Part shown: in pieces, positions 5,936 to 11,436 of the stretch
Layout: every line of letters starts with the position of its first letter
How positions within the stretch are numbered: position 1 is the stretch's first letter
Source of the DNA: JAAEEP01 sp035529155
GTDB taxonomy: Archaea > Thermoplasmatota > Thermoplasmata > Methanomassiliicoccales > JAAEEP01
Assembly (NCBI GenBank): GCA_035529155.1
Contig: DATKXF010000068.1
Location: 1-11,436 of the forward strand
Direction: 5' to 3'
Length of the DNA stretch: 11,436 nt
The notes under the pieces: model-generated
Seen by the model: the letters and a program-made list of their open reading frames with translations, nothing else
What the model was told of the DNA's origin: nothing
The model's database searches: none
Position numbers and translations under genes: made by a program

Positions 5936-6199
5936 ATGGTCGAGAGAAGGATCTGCTCATTCTGCGGACAGGACATTGAACCCGGCACTGGGCGCATATA
6001 CGTCAAGAAGGACGGTACCGTCTACCAATTCTGCACCAGCAAGTGCTACAAGAACATGGTCCAGCTGCGAAGGGTTCCCAGACGAACGGCCTGGACCGCA
6101 CAGTTCTTCAGGGAGAAGGAGGCCAAGCTCAGGTCGATAGCAGCCCATGCGTCAGAGGCCAAAGAGGATGAGGCCGAAGAGCCCGCCTCTGATGAGTGA
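5936..6199 (+). CDS. rpl24e: Large-subunit ribosomal protein L24e
   Basis: This is a zinc-ribbon 50S protein. Zinc ligands are C7 and C10 (CSFC) and C33 and C37 (CTSKC), and the segment GRIYVKKDGTVYQF between them is typical. A basic region follows (RRVPRRTAWTAQFFREKE, including the conserved Arg and Trp). At 87 residues it is somewhat longer than the roughly 60-residue minimal archaeal form, because of an acidic, low-complexity C-terminal tail rich in Glu, Ala and Asp (about 72-87). GAGGTG at 5925-5930 supports ATG 5936. It lies between S28e and ndk in a conserved archaeal order. Confidence 0.95.
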   Translation: MVERRICSFCGQDIEPGTGRIYVKKDGTVYQFCTSKCYKNMVQLRRVPRRTAWTAQFFREKEAKLRSIAAHASEAKEDEAEEPASDE

Positions 6200-6213
6200 T
6201 CGGGAGGTTCTTA

Positions 6214-6666
6214 ATGAAAGAAAGGACTTTTATCATGTTCAAACCAGATGCGGTTCAGCGAGGTCTCATGGGCACAATCATGACGCGCCTGGAGGCCAAG
6301 GGGTTCAAGCCCATAGCCATGAAGTTCATGCGCATCCCCAGGGAGCTTGCTGAGCGCCACTACGGTGAGCACAAGGGCAAGAGCTTCTTCGAGCCTCTCC
6401 TGAAGTACATAACCTCGGGACCCTCCCTGTGCATGGTCTGGGAAGGCGATAATATCATCTCTGTCATGAGAAACATGATGGGTGCCACCAATCCCCAGGA
6501 CGCTGCATCGGGTACCATCAGGGGCGACTTTGGCCAGCAGACCGGTCGGAATCTGATCCATGGATCTGACTCGCCCGAGTCAGCCAAGCGCGAGATCGAG
6601 CTTTTCTTCAATGACTACGAGTTGCAGTCATTCGAGATGAGTGTCGACCCCTGGCTCTTCGAGTGA
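6214..6666 (+). CDS. ndk: Nucleoside diphosphate kinase
   Basis: Ndk transfers the gamma phosphate of ATP to other NDPs through a phosphohistidine, supplying GTP, CTP and UTP. The catalytic histidine is H116 in NLIHGSDSPESA. Other landmarks are the starting KERTFIMFKPDAVQRG, RHYGEHKGKSFFEPL, MVWEGDN and REIELFF. Start choice: ATG 6214 has GGGAGG (6202-6207) six bases upstream and gives 150 residues, the family norm. An in-frame GTG at 6196 would overlap the L24e stop and has no such site. It is the last gene of the ribosomal operon, followed by a T-tract terminator. Confidence 0.96.
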   Translation: MKERTFIMFKPDAVQRGLMGTIMTRLEAKGFKPIAMKFMRIPRELAERHYGEHKGKSFFEPLLKYITSGPSLCMVWEGDNIISVMRNMMGATNPQDAASGTIRGDFGQQTGRNLIHGSDSPESAKREIELFFNDYELQSFEMSVDPWLFE

Positions 6667-6698
6667 GCCACTGGCCGCGAAGAACCCGCAAGAAAATC

Positions 6699-6708
6699 AT
6701 TTTTTTTT
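6699..6708 (+). terminator. T-tract terminator of the ribosomal protein operon
   Basis: An uninterrupted run of nine T residues (6700-6708), followed by CATTTC, lies about 35 bases after the ndk stop. This is the standard archaeal termination signal and separates the L7Ae-Ndk transcript from aIF5B. Confidence 0.7.
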
Positions 6709-6749
6709 CATTTCTAAATTATCTTCAACACCAGACTAGGTCTTCCCGA

Positions 6750-6794
6750 GATCGTTTCATCGGTTCGTAAAAATTCATTCTTGACGAAACGATC
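6750..6794. repeat. Inverted repeat between ndk and the aIF5B gene
   Basis: GATCGTTTC (6750-6758) and GAAACGATC (6786-6794) are perfect 9-bp arms around a 27-base loop. An alternative inner pairing is TTCGT (6764-6768) with ACGAA (6784-6788). It follows the ndk T-tract in the 284-base gap before aIF5B, so it is more likely part of the aIF5B control region than of termination. Its role is unknown. Confidence 0.4.
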
Positions 6795-6950
6795 ATGCTG
6801 GTCATTGCCATCATAAATCGTATGATTCATCGTTCTTGGCCTGACCCCCTGGGGGCTGGAATTCTGCATGAGTATCGGAGAGGGCAGAGTACCTAGGCCT
6901 TGAAGAGACTAGGAAAGATTCTAATACGGTATCCTTTATCCGAAACCTTG

Positions 6951-8702
6951 ATGAGCATCAGACAGCCGATCGTAAGCGTCTTGGGGCACGTCGACCATGG
7001 GAAGACCAAGCTCCTCGACTATATCAGGGGGACTACAGTGGTCCAGAAAGAGGCGGGGCTCATCACCCAGCACATCGGGGCGACTGAGGTACCCATCGAC
7101 CACATCTACGATGTCTGCTCTGCTCTAATCAAGCAAAGAAATTTCACCGTCCCCGGGTTGCTATTCATAGACACGCCAGGTCACCACTCGTTCACAACCC
7201 TTAGGGCGCGAGGAGGGGCCCTCGCAGACCTGGCGATCTTGGTCATCGATGTGAACGAAGGGCTCAAACCCCAGACCATAGAGTCCATCAACATCCTGAG
7301 GCGGTTCAAGACTCCCTTCGTGATCGCGCTCAACAAGATCGACCTGATCCCTGGATGGAGGCAGCATCCTGGGAAACCCTTTTCGTTCTCGATCAAGGAT
7401 CAGATGGATCAGGTCAGGACCGAGCTGGATAATAGGATTTACGACCTGATCGGCAAGTTCTACAGTGAGGGACTCTCGGTCGATAGATACGATAGGATAG
7501 AGAATTTCACAAAGAACATCGCAATGGTGCCGGTCAGCGCCAAGACCGGAGAGGGTATTCCAGAATTGCTACTGGTCCTCATCGGATTGGCGCAGCGCTT
7601 TCTGGAGGAGATGCTGGAGACTGAAGAGGGAGGACCGGCAAAGGGTACCATTCTGGAGCTCAAGGAAGAGAAGGGGCTCGGGCCGACTCTGGACGTCATA
7701 ATCTACTCCGGAAAGCTAAAAAGAGGTGACCAGGTCGCGCTAGGAACTAGAGGAGAGCCATTGTTGACCAAGGTCAAGGCCATCCTCAAACCTAAGCCGC
7801 TTGATGAGATTAGAGATCCCAGGGAGAGATTCGACCAGCTGAAAGAGGTGACGGCGGCTGCGGGCATCAAGATATCTTGCCAAAACGTAGAAGGCGTGGT
7901 GGCTGGAGCCCCCCTCATGGTGATTAAGGGGAACAAGGATCGGGTGCTGAATGAGGTGATGGAGGAGACCCGGGTCCACATCGACACTCAGGACGAAGGT
8001 GTGCTGATCAAGGCTGATGCCATTGGCTCCCTGGAAGCCCTGGCATACGAGGCCAAGAATGCCGATATACCCATCAAGAAATATGAGTTGGGCGACATAT
8101 CTAGAAGGGATATCGTGGAGTTCTCCTCACAGAGGGATGGACTCCACAGAACCATTCTGGGGTTCAATGTGAACGTCCTGGCCGATGCCAAAGAGGCACT
8201 GCAGGACTTCGATGTCAAGATATTCTTGAACGACGTTGTATACAGGCTCATCGAAGAATACGAGGAATGGCGGGATAAGGAAAGGAACAAGATCGAGTCG
8301 GACAAGCGCTCGCAGTTCGCTTTTCCCGGTAAGATCAAGATACTCCCCGGATGCGTTTTCAGGGCTTCGAAGCCCGCTATCGTCGGCGTTCGCGTTCTTG
8401 CCGGAAGGATAAGGCCCGGACAGACCCTGGTTAATCGGGAAGGAAAGGACATTGGGAGAATAAAGAGCCTGAGATCGGGTGAGGACCCTCTTCGAGAGGC
8501 CGTGATGGGAGAGGAAATCGCCGTGGCCATTGAGGGCGCGACTGTCGGCAGGCAGATCGACGTGGAGGATATACTCTACGTCGTTGTTCTAGAAAGCAAG
8601 GTGAGAGAGCTCCAAGCCTTCGACCTGAACGAGGATGAACGAATGATCCTTGAGGAGCTGATCGTTATCAAGCGCAAGGTCGACTCCTTCTGGGGGATGT
8701 AG
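6951..8702 (+). CDS. infB: Translation initiation factor aIF5B (IF2 homologue, GTPase)
   Basis: aIF5B promotes ribosomal subunit joining and stabilises initiator tRNA, using GTP. The G domain shows GHVDHGKT (12-19), EAGLITQHIGA as switch I, DTPGH (74-78), NKID (128-131) and SAK (196-198). Domains II-IV follow, with the expected SRRDIVEFSSQ-type linker helix and the tRNA-binding domain IV near the end (KIKILPGCVF, GRIRPGQ). Length, 583 residues, is normal. Start choice: ATG 6951 gives MSIRQPIVSVLGHVDHG, matching homologue N-termini. A TTG at 6900 would add 17 residues without support; neither has a clear ribosome-binding site, so a leaderless transcript is possible. P-loop residue 20 is Lys where Thr or Ser is usual, and the DTPGH is followed by HSF rather than the common EAF. 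Confidence 0.95.
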   Translation: MSIRQPIVSVLGHVDHGKTKLLDYIRGTTVVQKEAGLITQHIGATEVPIDHIYDVCSALIKQRNFTVPGLLFIDTPGHHSFTTLRARGGALADLAILVIDVNEGLKPQTIESINILRRFKTPFVIALNKIDLIPGWRQHPGKPFSFSIKDQMDQVRTELDNRIYDLIGKFYSEGLSVDRYDRIENFTKNIAMVPVSAKTGEGIPELLLVLIGLAQRFLEEMLETEEGGPAKGTILELKEEKGLGPTLDVIIYSGKLKRGDQVALGTRGEPLLTKVKAILKPKPLDEIRDPRERFDQLKEVTAAAGIKISCQNVEGVVAGAPLMVIKGNKDRVLNEVMEETRVHIDTQDEGVLIKADAIGSLEALAYEAKNADIPIKKYELGDISRRDIVEFSSQRDGLHRTILGFNVNVLADAKEALQDFDVKIFLNDVVYRLIEEYEEWRDKERNKIESDKRSQFAFPGKIKILPGCVFRASKPAIVGVRVLAGRIRPGQTLVNREGKDIGRIKSLRSGEDPLREAVMGEEIAVAIEGATVGRQIDVEDILYVVVLESKVRELQAFDLNEDERMILEELIVIKRKVDSFWGM

Positions 8703-8716
8703 TCCCAAACAGGAAG

Positions 8717-8926
8717 TCATTCTGAGTTATCCTTCCCCCTGCTGAACAGGTCGAGGCTGCTGATTGCAGCGATGAAGAACATTCCTGATAGACCAACACC
8801 TGTTCCAATCAGGACGGTCTGATCACCCAGCGCTTGACCTTCAAGAATTAATGCCACCCCAGCGATGATCAGCAGGAGGCCAATGCTGATGGCGATCAAA
8901 TGCCTCGGCGAGAGGTATCGACCCAT
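8717..8926 (-). CDS. Small two-helix membrane protein, unknown function
   Basis: The 69 residues contain two clear hydrophobic segments, about 9-28 (LIAISIGLLLIIAGVALIL) and 37-59 (TVLIGTGVGLSGMFFIAAIS), joined by a short polar loop, with a charged C-terminus (RGKDNSE). No family is recognised. ATG at 8926 has only a weak GGTGAG eleven bases upstream. A TATA-like ACTATATG centred about 29 bases upstream would allow a leaderless transcript. It lies downstream of the methyltransferase on the same strand after a 164-base gap that includes short inverted repeats (GACATC/GATGTC at 9001-9019). The gene converges with aIF5B with 14 bases between them. The compact helix pattern makes chance coding unlikely. 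Confidence 0.65.
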   Translation of the reverse strand: MGRYLSPRHLIAISIGLLLIIAGVALILEGQALGDQTVLIGTGVGLSGMFFIAAISSLDLFSRGKDNSE

Positions 8927-8950
8927 GATATGTGCAACTCACCACGGCAT

Positions 8951-8958
8951 CATATAGT
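8951..8958 (-). promoter_or_regulatory. Possible TATA box of the small membrane protein gene
   Basis: On the minus strand, AACTATATG reads through about 8951-8959, centred 28-29 bases before ATG 8926. The spacing fits transcription beginning at or next to the start codon. Confidence 0.35.
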
Positions 8959-9090
8959 TGCGCACAACCGATACACGCACTCTCACCAGACTGCCGAATG
9001 GACATCGATGGAGGATGTCAGTAGACATGTTGAACGGGGACCTCCTCTGACTCTCAAGCAACTGCCGCCAACCGCCCTCTGATAGACGGT

Positions 9091-9981
9091 TCACAATCGC
9101 CTTGCAACAACACCCATCCAATCGCAGTTTTCGTTGAAGGATGACCCGGTCAAGTCTCCGTAGACGCTCTCCACTTCTAAATCAGCCTCATTCAGTACCT
9201 CTTGCAGTTCGAATTCCGAGTAATGCTTGTACCAGAATCTGTAAGCGGTAATCTTCCCGGTGTCCTCTATAACCACGTACTGTTCCAAGCGAACTCCCTC
9301 CTCGAGATAGTCGAAGGAATTCTCCAGTAAAAGGTAGAGGCCAGATTTCCAGAATGAATTATGCGCAGTATACCACCGATTGGCTTGCTCTAAGTGTTGC
9401 AGGCGCCTGGGGGTCACCACGTCGAAGATAAAGAAACCCTCGGGCTTCAACCAAGAATGCACCTTTTTGAGCAGAAGATCCCGATCTTCTGGTCCGAGGG
9501 CACAGATATCCCCGTATACCATGATGATTAGGTCAAAATTCTCCTCCAATTGCAGTTCGAGATAATCCCTATCCAGGTATGTTATCTCCAATCCACTGCA
9601 GTGGGCGATCTCTTCCGCATATCCTAGAGAATCGGACGAGATGTCAACCCCTGTCACCTCCATCCCCCTCTCCGCAAAATTCTGGCAATAGAACCCAGGT
9701 CCGCAGCCGAGATCTAGGATTCTCGAACCAATGTCCAGACCACACCTCGATATCATCCATTCAACCGACTCAAGGATGACCTCAGGCGGCCTTGATGCCA
9801 CCCCCTGTTCCGAGTCTGAGTAGCTGTTCAGTAGCATCTTAGAGATGTGGGGATCATCCCAGAATCGAGCTCCCGGCGAGAACAGAGGTGGCGGTTCGAG
9901 CAGCGACACCAAATGTTCTATACGAATCCTGCCATCATCCATGAGTTGACCTTCCACCAAGGGCAGTTTCTTCTTCGACAT
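9091..9981 (-). CDS. Class I SAM-dependent methyltransferase, substrate unknown
   Basis: The 296-residue protein has a Rossmann-fold methyltransferase core. Motif I is RILDLGCGPGFY (87-98), the acidic ribose-binding residue is D113 in GVDISSDSL, and a motif IV-like stretch FDLIIMVYGDICAL (149-162) and motif V-VI region KPEGFFIFDVVTP (179-191) follow. The N-terminal segment WDDPHISKMLL, before the core, is common to a broad set of archaeal and bacterial methyltransferases. The C-terminal part (RFWYKHYSEFELQEVLNEAD) is the typical last helix-strand unit. Start choice: ATG 9981 has a TATA box 27 bases upstream (10005-10012), consistent with a leaderless mRNA. An upstream in-frame ATG at 10239 would run into the S6e gene and is rejected. 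It divides the translation genes on either side. Confidence 0.88.
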   Translation of the reverse strand: MSKKKLPLVEGQLMDDGRIRIEHLVSLLEPPPLFSPGARFWDDPHISKMLLNSYSDSEQGVASRPPEVILESVEWMISRCGLDIGSRILDLGCGPGFYCQNFAERGMEVTGVDISSDSLGYAEEIAHCSGLEITYLDRDYLELQLEENFDLIIMVYGDICALGPEDRDLLLKKVHSWLKPEGFFIFDVVTPRRLQHLEQANRWYTAHNSFWKSGLYLLLENSFDYLEEGVRLEQYVVIEDTGKITAYRFWYKHYSEFELQEVLNEADLEVESVYGDLTGSSFNENCDWMGVVARRL

Positions 9982-10004
9982 CAATACGAATATCTGAAGA
10001 AGCG

Positions 10005-10012
10005 TTATTAAA
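10005..10012 (-). promoter_or_regulatory. TATA box of the methyltransferase gene (leaderless start)
   Basis: TTTAATAA on the minus strand is centred about 27 bases before ATG 9981, the spacing expected when transcription starts at the start codon. No Shine-Dalgarno site is seen there, which agrees. Confidence 0.5.
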
Positions 10013-10117
10013 TGGACGATATTGAGGGCTCGCGATCCAAGTGATGCGCCTTTCCATGGATCACCGATGGCAATACAGTATTCAAGCCTCGACCAGTTCC
10101 CCTTCGTTGACCAAAAG

Positions 10118-10157
10118 CTATTTATTATGGACAGCATTAAGGCGCTATCTGCAGGTG
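10118..10157 (+). promoter_or_regulatory. Promoter and ribosome-binding site of the S6e-aIF2-gamma operon
   Basis: CTATTTATTA (10118-10127) predicts a transcript start near 10150. GGTG at 10154-10157 then lies seven bases before ATG 10165. The promoter is divergent from that of the methyltransferase. Confidence 0.5.
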
Positions 10158-10164
10158 TCTGTAA

Positions 10165-10557
10165 ATGGTAGAATTTAAAGCTGTCATAAATGACATCACC
10201 AGCGGTAAGTCCTTCCAGGTAACGGTTGAAGGACATCACGCCAACTCACTCATCGGCAAGAAGATAGGTGAGGTGGTCGATGGTATTTTCGTGGGTCTAC
10301 CTGGGTACAAGCTGATGATCACTGGGGGCAGCGACAAGGATGGGGTCCCGATGAGGAAGGACCTGCCAAGCGGGAAAAGGCGGAAGATCCTGATCGCGGG
10401 TGGCACTGGATTCCATCCAAGGGAGAACGGCCAGAGGCGGAGGAAGACAATGCGTGGAAACACCATTTCTCCTGAGACCTCCCAGCTCAACATGAAGATC
10501 ACCCAGCCGGGGTCCAAGACAATCGAAGATCTGCTGAACAAAGAGGAAAGCGAATGA
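10165..10557 (+). CDS. rps6e: Small-subunit ribosomal protein S6e
   Basis: S6e is a 30S protein found in archaea and eukaryotes. The 130 residues match archaeal length, lacking the long phosphorylated tail of eukaryotic S6. Diagnostic segments are KAVINDITSGKSFQVTVEG near the N-terminus, GEVVDGIFVGLPGYKLMITGGSDKDG, VPMRKDLPSGKRRKIL, and the basic patch ENGQRRRKTMRGNTIS. ATG 10165 fits the promoter and weak ribosome-binding site. Its stop codon overlaps the aIF2-gamma start (ATGA, 10554-10557), so the two genes are translationally coupled. Confidence 0.96.
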   Translation: MVEFKAVINDITSGKSFQVTVEGHHANSLIGKKIGEVVDGIFVGLPGYKLMITGGSDKDGVPMRKDLPSGKRRKILIAGGTGFHPRENGQRRRKTMRGNTISPETSQLNMKITQPGSKTIEDLLNKEESE

Positions 10558-11436
10558 AGGTGCCCAAGCAGCCTGAAATCAACATCGGGATGATAGGTCA
10601 TGTCGATCACGGTAAGACCACCCTGACCAAGGCGCTCAGTGGTGAGTGGACCGATAGGCATTCCGAGGAGGTCAAGCGGGGCATCTCAATCAGATTAGGG
10701 TATGCGGACGCGGCATTCTACAAGTGTTCTGGATGTCAAGCACCTCAGGCATATGGGGTTGACTCCAAGTGCAAGAAGTGCGGTGGGAAGGCCGAATTTC
10801 TGCGAGCGGCGAGCTTCGTTGATGCTCCAGGACACGAGACGCTGATGGCAACCATGCTTTCTGGAGCAGCGATGATGCAGGGAGCACTGCTCATGATCGC
10901 CGCAAACGAACCATGTCCCCAGCCCCAGACCAAAGAGCACCTTATGGCTCTTTCCATTACCGGTGTCGAGAAGATCATAGTCGTGCAGAACAAGGTCGAC
11001 ATAGTCACCAGGGAAGAGGCCATTGAGAACTATAACCAGATCAAAGAGTTTGTGAAGGGCACCATTGCCGAGAAGGCGCCTATCATTCCGGTGTCCGCAC
11101 ACCACGATGTGAACATCGACAAGCTCATCCAAACGATTGAAGAGTACATACCCACCCCTCATTTCGACGAGAAGAAACCTCTCAGGATGTATGCGGCCCG
11201 ATCCTTTGATATCAACACCCCGGGGTCGGCTCCTGAAAATCTCAAAGGAGGGGTTCTTGGCGGTACCCTGACCCAGGGAAAGGTCAGCGTAGGGGATGAG
11301 ATCGAGATCAAGCCTGGCAGGAAGGTGGACGTCGGCGGTAAACTCGCCTGGGAGGACATCACCACCACGGTGGAGTCGCTTCATGGAGGCGGCAAGTCCA
11401 TCAAGAAAGCAACGCCGGGAGGGCTGATCGCGATAG
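10554..11436 (+). CDS. eif2g: Translation initiation factor aIF2 gamma subunit (3' end outside window)
   Basis: aIF2-gamma is the GTPase core of the aIF2 trimer that carries initiator Met-tRNA to the small subunit. The frame starts at ATG 10554 and stays open to the window end, giving 294 of the roughly 410 residues usual. Visible are GHVDHGKTT (15-23), RGISIRLGYAD (42-52, switch I), the zinc knuckle C58, C61, C73 and C76, DAPGHE (90-95), NKVD (146-149) and SAHH (181-184), followed by domain II (ARSFDINTPG, GGVLGGTLTQGKVSVGD). The zinc knuckle and DAPGH distinguish it from EF-Tu, and the archaeal switch I from SelB. Domain III lies past the edge. The ATG overlaps the S6e stop, with AAAGAGGAAAG (10540-10550) as ribosome-binding site. 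Confidence 0.95.
   Translation, partial: MKVPKQPEINIGMIGHVDHGKTTLTKALSGEWTDRHSEEVKRGISIRLGYADAAFYKCSGCQAPQAYGVDSKCKKCGGKAEFLRAASFVDAPGHETLMATMLSGAAMMQGALLMIAANEPCPQPQTKEHLMALSITGVEKIIVVQNKVDIVTREEAIENYNQIKEFVKGTIAEKAPIIPVSAHHDVNIDKLIQTIEEYIPTPHFDEKKPLRMYAARSFDINTPGSAPENLKGGVLGGTLTQGKVSVGDEIEIKPGRKVDVGGKLAWEDITTTVESLHGGGKSIKKATPGGLIAI

Noticed and set aside
6795..6896. A 33-codon open frame in the gap before aIF5B
   Set aside because: No ribosome-binding site, no recognisable composition or family, and it begins inside the inverted repeat region; chance is likely.
6900..6950. TTG at 6900 as the start of aIF5B
   Set aside because: The extra 17 residues do not match homologue N-termini, and there is no suitably spaced ribosome-binding site.
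9001..9092. Short inverted repeats GACATC/GATGTC and AACCG/CGGTT downstream of the methyltransferase
   Set aside because: The arms are only 5-6 bp with no T-tract on either strand, too weak to call terminators.
9982..10239. Longer N-terminus for the methyltransferase (start at 10239)
   Set aside because: It would overlap the S6e gene and its promoter; the extra residues do not look like methyltransferase sequence, and ATG 9981 has a TATA box at the right distance.
1..11436. CRISPR arrays, insertion sequences, integrases, tRNA or rRNA genes
   Set aside because: I looked for evenly spaced direct repeats, transposase or integrase motifs and cloverleaf patterns and saw none.

Overview
The window is archaeal. 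It carries ribosomal proteins L7Ae, S28e, L24e and S6e plus translation factors aIF5B and aIF2-gamma, found only in archaea and eukaryotes. Genes are dense and intron-free, many have Shine-Dalgarno sites, and TATA boxes lie about 26-27 bases before inferred transcript starts. Gene content and order suggest a euryarchaeon, possibly of the Thermoplasmata branch; that placement is inference.

Layout. (1) 3-635: end of an FAD-dependent glycerol-3-phosphate dehydrogenase-like gene, AT-rich, followed by about 430 bases with no recognised gene. (2) 1034-4194: branched-chain amino acid locus. A TATA box is followed by a previously unmarked 22-codon reading frame (1068-1136), extraordinarily rich in Val and Leu codons, then a 10-bp hairpin, then ilvB, ilvN and ilvE. 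This looks like a leader-peptide (attenuator-type) control region in an archaeon and is the most interesting item here. (3) 4284-4786: rubrerythrin broken by a one-base frameshift. (4) 4792-5121, minus strand: an unrecognised acidic protein. (5) 5242-6708: an L7Ae-S28e-L24e-Ndk operon with its own TATA box, a 5'-leader hairpin that pairs with the L7Ae ribosome-binding site, and a T-tract terminator. (6) 6951-8702: aIF5B. (7) 8717-9981, minus strand: a small two-helix membrane protein and a class I SAM-dependent methyltransferase. (8) 10165-end: S6e and aIF2-gamma, overlapping by four bases; aIF2-gamma runs off the window.

How the genes fit together. IlvB and IlvN form acetolactate synthase, the first common step of Val/Leu/Ile synthesis, and IlvE is the final aminotransferase, so a Val/Leu-rich leader peptide makes regulatory sense. 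L7Ae, S28e, L24e and S6e build the ribosome, aIF2-gamma delivers initiator tRNA, aIF5B drives subunit joining, and Ndk supplies GTP. The methyltransferase, membrane protein, rubrerythrin and acidic protein have no evident link to either theme.
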